Shown one piece after another: positions 23,745-33,846 of a stretch of 64,000 nucleotides of DNA. Source of the DNA: Erythroxylum novogranatense. Lineage: Eukaryota; Streptophyta; Magnoliopsida; Malpighiales; Erythroxylaceae. Within the stretch, counting starts at the first letter, position 1. Every line of letters begins with the position of its first letter. Under the pieces are notes generated by a model. That model saw nothing but the letters and a program-made list of their open reading frames with translations, was not told the origin of the DNA and did not search any database. The translations under genes were made by a program, and so were the position numbers. The DNA lies in NCBI GenBank assembly GCA_029891385.1, contig CM057234.1, forward strand, positions 20,136,350 to 20,200,349, read 5' to 3'.

Positions 23745-24342
23745 TAAAGCCAATCGCCTTGGTATCTAATACCATAAGCGCGTCCATGAGAATCACAATT
23801 CTTTTGTGACTATGGCTTTGTCAACAGATTAGCAACACTTTGCTCTATGGGAATTCTCTCTATTAGGACATCACCTCGATCGATGATCTACCGAATCAGA
23901 TGGAATCGGCGGAGTATGTGTTCGGATCGTTGATGAGACCTTGGTTCCTTTGCCTGTGCACTAGCCCCATTGTATCACAATACAACCCTATGAGCCCATC
24001 ACAGCTAGGAACCAGATCAAGTTCAGAAATGAACTTCTTGATCCAAACCGCCTTTGTCAGATCTCGATGCGCAATGTACTCGCCTCGGTTGTTGAATCAG
24101 CGGTCCTCTCTCGATTAGAACTCTTTCCAACCGACCACCGTGCCGTTCGGTGTGAATGTATATAACCGATCGTGATTCGTAATCATCCTTATCGATTAAA
24201 GCGGCATTAGTATGCCCGCCACTAGAGATTTTCATCTCCATATGTCAAGAAAACATCCTTAGTGCTTCGCAAGTACTTGAGGATATTCTTGACACCACCC
24301 AAAGGACCTCACCAAGATCCGATTGGTATCTGCTCGTAACAC
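23745..24342 (-). pseudogene. Copia B: RNase H remnant
   Basis: Decayed RNase H on the - strand. Pieces such as EYIASRSDKGGLDQEVHF and ERVLIERGPLIQQPRRVHCA (24023-24241) correspond to 'EYIA..K..VWI.KFI' and the following region in other copia elements, in shifted frames. Compare with K at 61111-61293, which keeps LYCDNNGAI. About 136 bp present in K (61610-61746) are missing from B at its junction with RT near 24390, with the short word 'attg' at the break. Confidence 0.75.
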
Positions 24343-25072
24343 TTAGAGCATATGATACATCGGGTCTCGTACATAGCATTGTTCCATGCTAGACCTCTTT
24401 AGCATCTTATCTATGTACGTTGATTGTGAAAGACCAAGCAATCTCTTTGATCTATCTGTATAAATCTTTATCCCAAGGATATTAGTTGCGTCACAAAGGC
24501 CTTTCATGGCAAACTGTTTGGACAACCAAATCTTAACTGATTGTAGCATAGAGACATCGTTTTCCTAGTATTAATATGTCATCTACTTATAACACAAGGA
24601 ATACGATTGCAGTCCCATGAACCTTCTTATACACACAATGTACATCCGAATTTTGTGAGAAACCAAACTCTTTGAGTACCTCATCAAAACGGATATTCCA
24701 ACTCCTGAATGCTTGCTTCAATCCATACATGGATTTCTGAAGCTTGCATACCATTTCGCCATCATAGGAGGTGAAGTCCTCTGGTTGTGTCATATACACA
24801 TCCTCGGGAAGATTTCCATTCAGGAAAGCTGTCTTCACATCCATTTGCCATATCTCATAATTATAATGAGCGGCAATGGCTAGGAGTATCCGAATGGATT
24901 TAAGCATTGCTACGGGGCTGAAGGTCTCGTCATAGTCAACTCCTTGTCTCGAATTAAATCCTTTGGCCACAAGCCTTGCTTTATAAGTAATCACATTACC
25001 ATCCATGTCGGTTTTCTTCTTGAAAACCCATGTGCATCCTATGGGCTTTATTCCTTCGGGTGCAACAACCAA
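24343..25072 (-). pseudogene. Copia B: reverse transcriptase, with a stop in the active site
   Basis: The best preserved polymerase in the window. Frame 24587-25072 reads PEGIKPIGCTWVFKKK, KARLVAKGFNSRQGVDYDET, QMDVKTAFLNGNLPEDVYM and SMYGLKQAFRSW in correct order for copia RT. The Tyr codon of the catalytic Y-V-D-D is a TAA stop (24578-24589), and a frame change follows. The next frame (24343-24549) gives ILGIKIYTDRSKRLLGLSQ. K has the same region with Y-V-D-D intact, so the stop is specific to B. Confidence 0.92.
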
Positions 25073-26147
25073 AGTCCAAACTTGGTTTTCTTACATAGAA
25101 TCCATTCAGATTTCATGGCACAAAGCCATTTTTCAGACTCTGAACTTTTCAGAACCTCTTCATAGGTAGTAGTTTCATCATCTCGTATGAGCAATACGTC
25201 ATTCTGTTCCCCATGAGAAATCCATATCTCTCAGGAACAGAGCGTATCCTACATGACCTACGAAATTCTTGTGTAATAGAAGGTTGAACTGTTACCTCAT
25301 CTATATGAGTTACAGTTGTAGGTTCAGGCAGTTGATCTGCGTTTGTTCGAGCATCTTAAACTTCCTCAAGTTCAACTTTGCTCCCACTGTCCTCTTGTAA
25401 AAGAAACTCTTTCTCTAAGAAAACAGCATGCTTTAAAACAAACAACTTTTGTTCCTCAGCAAGGTAGAATTGATATCCCACGATATCCTACGAACAAACA
25501 CTTGTCAGACTTTGCATCAAGCTAATCTGACTGTGTCCGCTTCACATAAGCAGGACAACCCCAAACTTTTAGCTAAGAAAGATAGGGCTTTATGTTAGTC
25601 CACATCTCATATGGAGTAACATCAAGCTGTCTTTAATGGAACTCTGCTTAACAAGTAAACAAATTGTCTCGGCGCATACCCCAAAAATCGTGCAAAACCT
25701 ATCATTAATCGCACCATGACTAATAAGGTTCGATATCTCCTTTCAGCCACACCATTGTCTTTGCGGCGTGCAAGGTGGAGTGTCTGAGATAAAATCCCAT
25801 TATCTCTGAGATAATCCAAAACTGTTGGTCTAAGCATTTTCCACCACGATCGATCGTAATGTATTCATACTTTTACCAAGTTAGTTTTCTACTTCATTTC
25901 AATTATTTGAACTTTTCAAACGCTTGATTTGTATCTCATCGAATCAGTACCCATATCGTGAATAATCATCGATAAAAGTAATGAAGTAAAGACAACCACT
26001 TCTGGCATGGATGGACATCGGACCACATACATCCAAATGTATCAGGTCTAATATTCCATTCACTCGTTTTCCCTTTCCCTTAAAGGATAACGTGGTCATC
26101 TTGCCTAATAAACAAGATTTGCATGTGTCATATGATTCATAATCAAA
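25073..26147 (-). pseudogene. Copia B: integrase remnant
   Basis: Between RT and the pre-integrase domain on the - strand. Frame 25622-25837 reads HLARRKDNGVAERRYRTLLVMVRLMI, the copia stretch around the catalytic Glu ('P..NG..ERRNRTL..MVRSM'). Here 'GIPSELTP'-like residues before it are changed and C-A-P-R-Q-F follows. Segments around 25930-26110 contain the integrase core in broken frames (DDYSRYGY-like at about 25950). Non-functional. Confidence 0.8.
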
Positions 26148-26640
26148 TCACCCTAAACTGCCACTCTTATGGAGCTTAGCGATGCGTGTCTCATTTATAT
26201 GGCCAAGTCGACAATGCCATAAGTAAGTTGATTTTAAATTATCTCGATTATGTTTTTTCGCGTCATTGACATTCAGAACTAGATATGACATATCTAATAT
26301 GCCAATTCCATTGCATAATGTACCAGTAGCATAGAGCATTCCATTCGAACTAATAGAACAACCATTATTACTAAAAGTCCAATGGAAACTAGCTCTATTG
26401 AAACAAGAAACAGACAATATGTTCTTTGTTAAAACAGGTACAAAATGACAATCATCCAATTTGAATACAAGCCCACTAGGGAGTGACAAGACATAAGTGT
26501 CTACGGCTAATGTAGCAACTCTTGCTGCATTACCTACACGAAGGTCTAATTCTCCTTTTATGAGTTGTCTACTGTCCCTGAGGCCCTGCATATCATTTCA
26601 TATGTATGAGCCACAACCGGTATCAAACACCCATATGTTT
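26148..26640 (-). pseudogene. Copia B: protease and GAG-pre-integrase domain
   Basis: On the - strand, WVFDTGCGSYI with the aspartic protease triad D-T-G (codons at 26616-26624) is followed by a stop and then a 147-codon frame (26148-26591). That frame contains FVPVLTKNILSVSCF, the usual protease tail, and LWHCRLGHINETRI, the H-x-R-L-G-H signature of the GAG-pre-integrase domain. The protease is one codon away from an intact reading frame: the stop separates I and N of the 'SYI.ND' segment. Confidence 0.9.
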
Positions 26641-26695
26641 TGATCAGAAACAGTATTAACCTCAATGACAAACATATTTGAAGGAGTAGAGGCAT

Positions 26696-27480
26696 TTGAT
26701 GCCTTCTTCTGCTTCAGGAACTTCAGATAGACTTTACAGTTTCGCCTCTAGTGGCCAGTCTTGCCACAATGAAAGCAAAATCCTTTTGGGGCAGTTACTT
26801 TGGTTTTTCCTTGATGGCACTTCCATTTGGTTCCTTGGCCTTTTTCTTCTTTGGACCAGAAGAAGAAGCATCTACCACTAGCACTCGCTTGTTATCCTTC
26901 TTGATAGCGTGCTCAGCTGTCTTGAGCAGATTGATCAGCTCAGGAATTGTTGTGGATATTTGGTTCATCTGATAGTTTAACACGAACTGTGAATAACTGT
27001 CAGACAATCCAACCAGAATTAAGTCTATACTTAACTCATAATCCATTACAAATCCTTAGACAGCCAATCTCTCTATATAGCCATTCATCTTCAGGGCATA
27101 CTGGACAGTACATGTCCCTGGAGCCATCTTTGTGGTGAAGAGAAGCCTTGAGGTCTCGAACCTTTTAGACCGAGCTTACTCATCAGCTCCCTAAGATGAA
27201 ATACTATAGTGTGAGCATCCATAGACTCGTGCTGCTTCTGCAGCTCTGGTGACATCGAGGCAAGCATAATGCAAGTATCCATATCACTGTCCTTTAGATG
27301 CTTACGATATGCTTTCTGATCCTCATCAGAAGCATCGACAGCAGGTGCATCTGGAAGTGGAACATCTAGGACGTATCCCAGTTCCTCAGATCTGAGAACA
27401 ATTCTCAGATTCCTCAGCCAATCAAGAAAATTCGGTCCAGAATAGGGAGCGAAAATTCACACTGAAAGATATCTTCAATC
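26696..27480 (-). pseudogene. Copia B: gag with zinc knuckle
   Basis: Decayed gag on the - strand. From the upstream end: LDVPLPDAPAVDASDEDQ (about 27340-27365), DTCIMLASMSPELQKQHE (27091-27282), then LVGLSDSYSQFVLNYQMN and ELINLLKTAEHAIKKDN (26795-27046), a lysine-rich tail (KKKKAKE), and a zinc knuckle C-x2-C-x4-H-x4-C (26736-26777) in which the residue after His is a stop. This is the UBN2-type gag of plant copia elements. A frame change lies near 27050-27090. Confidence 0.88.
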
Positions 27481-27639
27481 AACCTAAGCGCGATAGAGCG
27501 AAGTAATGTTAGAATAGAAATGCCTGCATGATCACAAGGACTTGCATGACATGCATATGGCTCCCACTAGTTTCCTAGAATCCATAACCCTCTTTACGAA
27601 TCCAAAGAAACAAAGTGACAAAATGTCCTAGTGGGTCGA

Positions 27640-28060
27640 TATCCGACATTGCTAAGAATGACCTTGGGTTTGCCCAACAAGCCACTTCTTAGGTCAATCG
27701 GTAGGTATCAGTCATACCAATTGCATCATTGATAACCGACATTAAGAATGACCTTGAGGTTAGCTCAACAAGCCACCTTATGTCTCGGGAGGTATCAGAC
27801 ATACCAATTACATCTTAGACACAACTATCGTCCAGTGCTATCAACTTGTTGATGTGCGCACTTACATTGGGTTATCAACTCTTTGATGCACGTACATCCG
27901 ATGTACACTACCCAACTTCGCCTCTGTCCACGTTGACCTTGAGGTTAGCTCAACAAATCAACGCTTCTAGGAAAACCGACCCATTAATCCGAAAATCTCA
28001 TTTTCATAGTTCGAACATATTCGTATAGAGTGAGCTTGAAGTTAGCTCAACAACCCAACC
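27640..28060 (-). repeat. Repeats in the 5' leader of copia B
   Basis: The word gaccttgaggttagctcaac (and close variants) recurs near 27660, 27750, 27936 and 28030. The first two are part of a longer repeated block of about 90 bp that also includes 'ggtatcag-cataccaatt' and 'accgacatt'. The stretch lies between the primer-binding site and gag. No open frame is convincing here. Confidence 0.6.
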
Positions 28061-28771
28061 CTAGAAGAACTCTGGTTCTTACCATATTAATGGAAGGCGT
28101 TAGTTTTCATATTCCGAGGAGGGATTTCGATTATGCCAAGCAAAACAGTCCAAGCAATTTTCACAAAACTGCCAAGCTCTACCTTTTGCTCGAAATAATC
28201 ATTGAAACAATTTCAATAAATTCTGAGAAAATTACATAGGTTACTACATGTTCAGAAAATGCTTCATGAAGTTTTTCAGGATTTATATCCATCAAAAACT
28301 CAGTCAACCTAAGCAACAAAACCGATTCAAAATCTGTGTTCATCAACACAGCTATTCCCAACAGCATAGAATAAATTCGTGAATAAATAGCAAATCACCT
28401 TGAAAACAGCTTTCCTTCCACATAGACATTCACAAACATCTTAGGGACATGTTGGTGAAGGCAAATCAGAAAAAAAAAATTTCTAGAATTTATTATCGAA
28501 TTTATACACATGCCAGTTCACAGAATGTGTCACAAAACAACATCTAGAACCTTAGGGAATAAAATAGCAAAACTATATCAAATCAAATTGATAAATTCTC
28601 ATCTTTCACAGAAATATTCTATAACATGTTATGAACAATTCTGGGCAGAAAAATTTCGAAAAACATATCCCTATACAGAATCGAAATTGGGACAGCACAC
28701 ATGCATCAACGTCAAATTCACATAGGGCTTCCGATCTAGCTAGGGTTTTAGCTTCATACACGACACAAGTG

Positions 28772-28783
28772 GCTCTGATACCA
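28772..28783 (-). other. Copia B primer-binding site
   Basis: Reads TGGTATCAGAGC on the - strand, next to the 5' LTR: the standard site complementary to initiator methionine tRNA used by plant LTR retrotransposons. Confidence 0.92.
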
Positions 28784-28784
28784 C

Positions 28785-30733
28785 TGTAGGAAAATCCCGG
28801 GATGTACATCACATGTACAAGGTGCGGAAAACAAAAATTTTTATCACCGGGACCTTCCTGAAGGCCAGGATCTATGTGTCTGTATGAAGACTCAAACCTA
28901 AATAGCCAATAGAGACTATCTCTAAAGGTATCCACGCAGAGATCAGAAAACCTAACCGGGACAAAACTCTTTGACCCGGGAATAGCTAGAACAAATTAAA
29001 GGCTGTTAGACCTTACCTTTGTCCTTGGAGAGCTTAGATCAACGTTGATGAAGCTTGGAAGAAGCAAGGAGTCAATGATGCTTTTGAGAGAGGAAGAATG
29101 AAATCTCTTATTTCAAAGCTTTTTCACTTAACTATTAAGTTCCCTCCTTCTCAAGCAAAACCGACGGCTGCATTCAACTTTTTTTATCCCATGTAAATAT
29201 TTGTTTCACCAATTAAAGGACTTGGTAGAAAGCCATCCACGTGGATGACTTTAGTCCATTAATTCATGAATTAATTAAATAATGAAACTTTTGACTTTTC
29301 AAACCTTATCTACATCTCTTCATCCAACGATAGGCACATGGCTATATATATATTTAATTAATTAATCTTTATTAATTAATTAATATATATATATAATTAC
29401 TAAAAGGTCCATCAAACTGGGAATTGGTCCTACCTACTATCGCCCCCCCATACTAAAACACTCCTAAATCTTTCTTAGCAATATTGATGTCGCGATCTCA
29501 TCGGGACATATCCCGATCTCATCGGGATCCATTTAATCTAATGCTCTCCATAATTGGAACTCGTCCAATTACTATTTCTGATTCTCGAATCACTCTTATC
29601 GTGTGACCCTTTAGGTTCTGGTTATGTTGGCCACTTAGATTAACAATTAATCTGAGCAAGTCATGAGCGGCGTCTAGCAACACATCATGACCCCAATTGA
29701 CCGGAAAATAATCAGTTTGATGAATTCATCACGAACCGGATCACGAACCCTTCCATAGACAATTCTGGTGCAATTGGTCCTTTCACCATCCTATACCCCA
29801 CTTGGTTATGAGTATGGTCAAAGTGTCAACTCTCACTAGACCGAGTCTAGCCCAGTGAAATTAGTTCTCGCCCTAGGACTCATTACTCTATATGTCAATG
29901 AGGACACTCTTCATGACATATTTCACGCCAACCTTACAAGTAATGATCCCGATAAGAGGCCATGGGTATCTCTTACGCTAATCCAAGTGGTGAATCCTTT
30001 ATTGGCTACTCAATTACCTTGAATACCTCAAGTCGCACTCCAAGCACCACCCTATGAGCGACCTCGAAGGCAACAAGGAATAGAGTCAAAGCACGTAATC
30101 GGTATCCAAGATATCCTTGAGTATCTCAAGTCTAAGGATACTTGCACCATTCTTATGATGAGATTATCACCGACACTGAAGAAGATATCCATGTGATGAT
30201 CTCATGGCGGGTCATCCAATGTACTTACTACCGCTAGTAAGCATCCACATGTCAACTCTAAATATCTCATATTTACGGTTTTCGAGATCCACCGCTGATC
30301 CAATCAAGGAATATGACATGTGCTAGTCTAACCAGATTAATGATGTCGGCCTCATTAATCCTATGACTAGGAAAATTTAGATCTCGACATAATTGCACAT
30401 GATAGGAATCTCAGTAGTATGATCACATCATAATTTCCTTCATGCTATGTCATATATCATGGACTTCATTAATTCGATTAAAGATCCAATCAATTCATAA
30501 ACACTGTTCATGAATATCAAATTAATGAAATATGCCTTTCTTTATTTATTCATAAAGTCTGTACACGACTTTGAATAAAACGCGCTAAAAGGGATTGTCT
30601 TTAGGGCACTACTCTAACAATCTAACAGTACCGGACATCCATAAGTCGACTTACACTGGTGAACAAGGCGACTTATCAGTACCGAGCAAGCATAAGTCGA
30701 CTTACACATGGTACAAGTCGACTTACACTTACA
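28785..30733 (-). mobile_element. Copia B: 5' LTR
   Basis: 1949 bp, tgtaggaaaatcccggg...acttaca, highly similar to 21767-23728. The last 114 bp (30620-30733) are the TAAGTCGACTTA cassette, with palindromes at 30642-30653, 30693-30704 and 30714-30725. A short patch near 29400-29480 is much more divergent from the left copy than the rest. With the left LTR and interior it makes an element of 8967 bp (21767-30733). Confidence 0.92.
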
Positions 30734-30738
30734 CCTTA

Positions 30739-31021
30739 TAATCATTGACATGTAATAAACATCCTCCAAATATAACCTAAGACTACTAGGAAAGTCCAAG
30801 ATAACTACTCCCACTGATTCTGCTGAAACATAGGATGCATCTACTATCTTGACTTAAAACTGGCCTTTAGGTAATCTTTTCCTTTGCTGGAACCCTTACA
30901 AAGAATTGCAAACATGGTTAGTGGCTCTTGAATCTAATATCTAAGAATTTGCAATATTTTTAGTTCCTAACAAACTTTGGAAACCCATACCTTATTTTCT
31001 TTTGAGGGACTCAAGGTAGAC
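30739..31021 (-). pseudogene. Copia A: protease-region remnant
   Basis: The - strand continuation of copia A between the insertion site of B and its zinc knuckle. By position it should hold the protease. I could not find a D-T/S-G triad, and the frames are broken. Assignment is by position only. Confidence 0.5.
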
Positions 31022-31805
31022 TAGACAGTTTTTTTTCCAGTGGCCCATCTCATCACAGTGGAAACACTTTCCCTTGGTGTTCTCTTTGGCTTTCTTTTTA
31101 TAGGTTAGGCCTTGACCCCTATTTGGGCCTTCTTTTTCATTGGATCCTTCTTCTTTTGCTTGCCCTTACCCTTAGGCTTAGAAGAAGATGCTATTTTAGC
31201 TTCTGGCCCACGAATATTCAATATTTCCTCCGTACTCTAGAGGGTTTTCATCAACTCACTCAAGGTGTAATCCTTGTTGTTGGGCTCATAGTCCAACTTA
31301 AACTGCTGAAAAGAAGAGTTTAAGCTATTGATGATCATAATCATCTATGTGTTCGCATCCATATCTGCCTAAGCATCTCAGCTTTAGTAACTATAGTGAT
31401 TATCTTAAGCATGTAATCTCGCATCGGTTCACCATATTTTTGTCTGAGATTATGAAAGGTTTGGATAGCTTTCACTCTTGCAAACCTAATCCTCACACCA
31501 AACATCTTATGTAGGTGATGGACCATTGTATTAATAGTTTTCATAGAAGCAATTTGCTTTTGCAACATACCACTGTCACAAGCTAGAATATAAAACTTAA
31601 TAGTCTTGTCAGTATTCTACCAACGCTCATGTTGTTGTACTATCTCAGGAGTTGAATCTCCACCCCGAGGTGCAGGCTCATTTTCAGTTAATACCCATGA
31701 AATATGTTCATATTGAAGAACAATGTCAAGGTTACGTCTCCATTCATTAAAATTCTCTCCGTTTTTCAATTTGTTATTTGTCAAGAGCAAAGTGAGTGGA
31801 TTCAT
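31022..31805 (-). pseudogene. Copia A: gag with zinc knuckle
   Basis: On the - strand, MNPLTLLLTNNKLKNGENF..WRRNLDIVLQYEHISWVL starts at 31805, the usual opening of a plant copia gag. It runs in frame across one stop (after HERW, near 31617) into MLQKQIASMKTINTMVHHL (31341-31568), then a Lys-rich segment. It ends with the zinc knuckle CFHCDEMGHWKKNC (C-x2-C-x4-H-x4-C, 31025-31066), which is intact. The gag is interrupted by a frameshift before the knuckle but is otherwise complete in outline. Confidence 0.9.
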
Positions 31806-33247
31806 TTTGTGGTTGATTTTGTCTGAAAATATAAATTATTAATGAGCATACTAGTCAATAATATTGGAACTTTGTATAAAATCATTATGCATGCATGCAT
31901 GATGATAGATTTAACAAAATTAAAAAAAATTAAAACTTTATACGATAGTTATTTTTTCTTATCTATAACAAACTAAGTGAAGATGGGCCATCTTATCCAT
32001 TAAAAGAAAAACTGGGATCCTCCTACTAAAAAAGCTAGTAAGCATCTTCATGCTTAACTTTAAAAAATGTCATAATTTGGTCCATACTTTTATCAACAGA
32101 GCTACGGTGGGCAGGTTATTGATAAAATATGTTGAGTGTTTAACCATTTGATTCATTCACTAAAGATACTTGCAAACCATGCCTCAGTGGGAGGTCACAT
32201 TTGCTACTAATAAGTGGAATTATCCTTAAGGAGACCCAAACCATGCAAGATCTAGGATTTATGCCCTCTGGTGGGGAGTAACACTTCACCACATGCAAAT
32301 GGGCCATCATTTGGAGACCGTGGACTCTCACATGAGCATCCTCTCCCACTCAATCTTTTTGGGCTTTAAGTTTTAATAAATATCATCTTGATAGATGCAA
32401 TTTATTATCTATCCTATATTGTTTCATTAATATATCTCATACATAATGAATTGATGGTTAAGCCTAGGGTTGGCAGTTTTCTAAATGACAAGCAATCACA
32501 TAATATTACATATTATTTGCATTCATTTATCAATTCATCACATGAAATAATAAGCCACATTTAATTTTCCATCCTAGAAACGTAAAAATAATTACAAGCC
32601 TTTTAGGCCTAAAATATTCTTCTTGGACTTGGATCTTCTACTTCGAACTCTTCGTTCACATGACTTGGCCCATTCGGTCAAAAGTGTGTAATGGCTTTAC
32701 TTTTTCAACAAAAAATATGATTTTCATAAAATCAAATTTTTTTCCAAAAGAAAACAAAAATCTGCACTTGTTTTTCACCGAAATCGAAACTTATGAATAT
32801 GACATAAAAATTTCAGCACTTGTAAAAATTGAAACTTTGTTACAAAAAAGTTCATACAACTGAAAATTTGTTAGAACAAAATTCCAACACTTTTGTTTTC
32901 CAAAATAAAAAAAATAACCAAGACACCATAACCAAAATCGAAAATTTACCTCTACATTTCTTCAATCCATGGCTTCTTCATCTTCATCATTACATGATTT
33001 TGTACATTACATAATCAAAGAAAACATAAAAATGAAACCAAGGAGGAAATATGGTGATGATAGACCACCCTCTTTGTTACAAACCAAATGAAGGAATCTC
33101 ACAAGGTAACTTTAGAATCTATGGACAACCAACAGAGCACAACATATACCCTATATATTTCTATCACATAAACATATGCAACATACAAAAATGAGTGTCA
33201 ACCCATGCATCACATATAGGAATCGAAATCATGCATCAGAAAATTGT
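31806..33247 (-). other. Copia A 5' leader, no gene seen
   Basis: AT-rich sequence between gag and the 5' LTR of A. I see no coding sequence. The length (about 1.4 kb) is long for a leader and similar to that of B (about 1.3 kb). Confidence 0.55.
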
Positions 33248-33260
33248 CTATAATACTAAT
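33248..33260 (-). other. Copia A primer-binding site, degenerate
   Basis: The - strand reads attagtattatag beside the 5' LTR end, a decayed form of TGGTATCAGAGC. The position directly next to the LTR supports the assignment. Confidence 0.5.
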
Positions 33261-33846
33261 TGTTGGATCGAAAAAGAAAACATTCAACGGAAGCAAGATA
33301 ACCAAACCAACATGCATAGCTGTACATGATATGATATAAGGATAATAAACATAAGAACAAGATGAAGATAATATTACCGACTCCTTCGCTACAGCTTTAA
33401 CTCCTCGTTGTGCTATCCTCTCCTTCTTCTTATGTCCAACCCTAGCTTTAGCCTTGCTTTTGAATCCTTTCCTTTTTCAATGTTTCCTCTCCTTGTTGTT
33501 GTATCCTCAACCAATTTGATCTACCACTTGTTCTTCTTAGACAACTTAGTTAACAAGATCCTTTGGTGGGAAAGGAAAAGAAATGTTTGGAAGAGATTTT
33601 TCTTACAAGAAAAAAGGAAACAATGAGACTCTTCTCATTCAAGGTTTCGGCCATGCATAGGTGAGAGGAGAGAGTTGGTCAAAACAATGTAAGAAGCCTT
33701 TCTTACACACCTTAATTTCGGTTATGCATGTAAAGAAAGAAAGGGAGAGCATCCAATGCATCATACCTTTCTTTAATCAAACGTAAAGAAGCCATTAAAT
33801 GAGACACTTCCCATTTGTTTTAACATGGCTATATGAAAAGACCAAT
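33261..33846 (-). mobile_element. Copia A: 5' LTR, truncated by element D
   Basis: Starts tgttggatcgaaaaag and aligns with the left LTR (12543-13195) until 33846, where LTR D begins. The remaining 1.4 kb of this LTR is not found after D, so the right end of A was lost. The last shared words are 'ctatatgaaaagac'. Confidence 0.85.
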
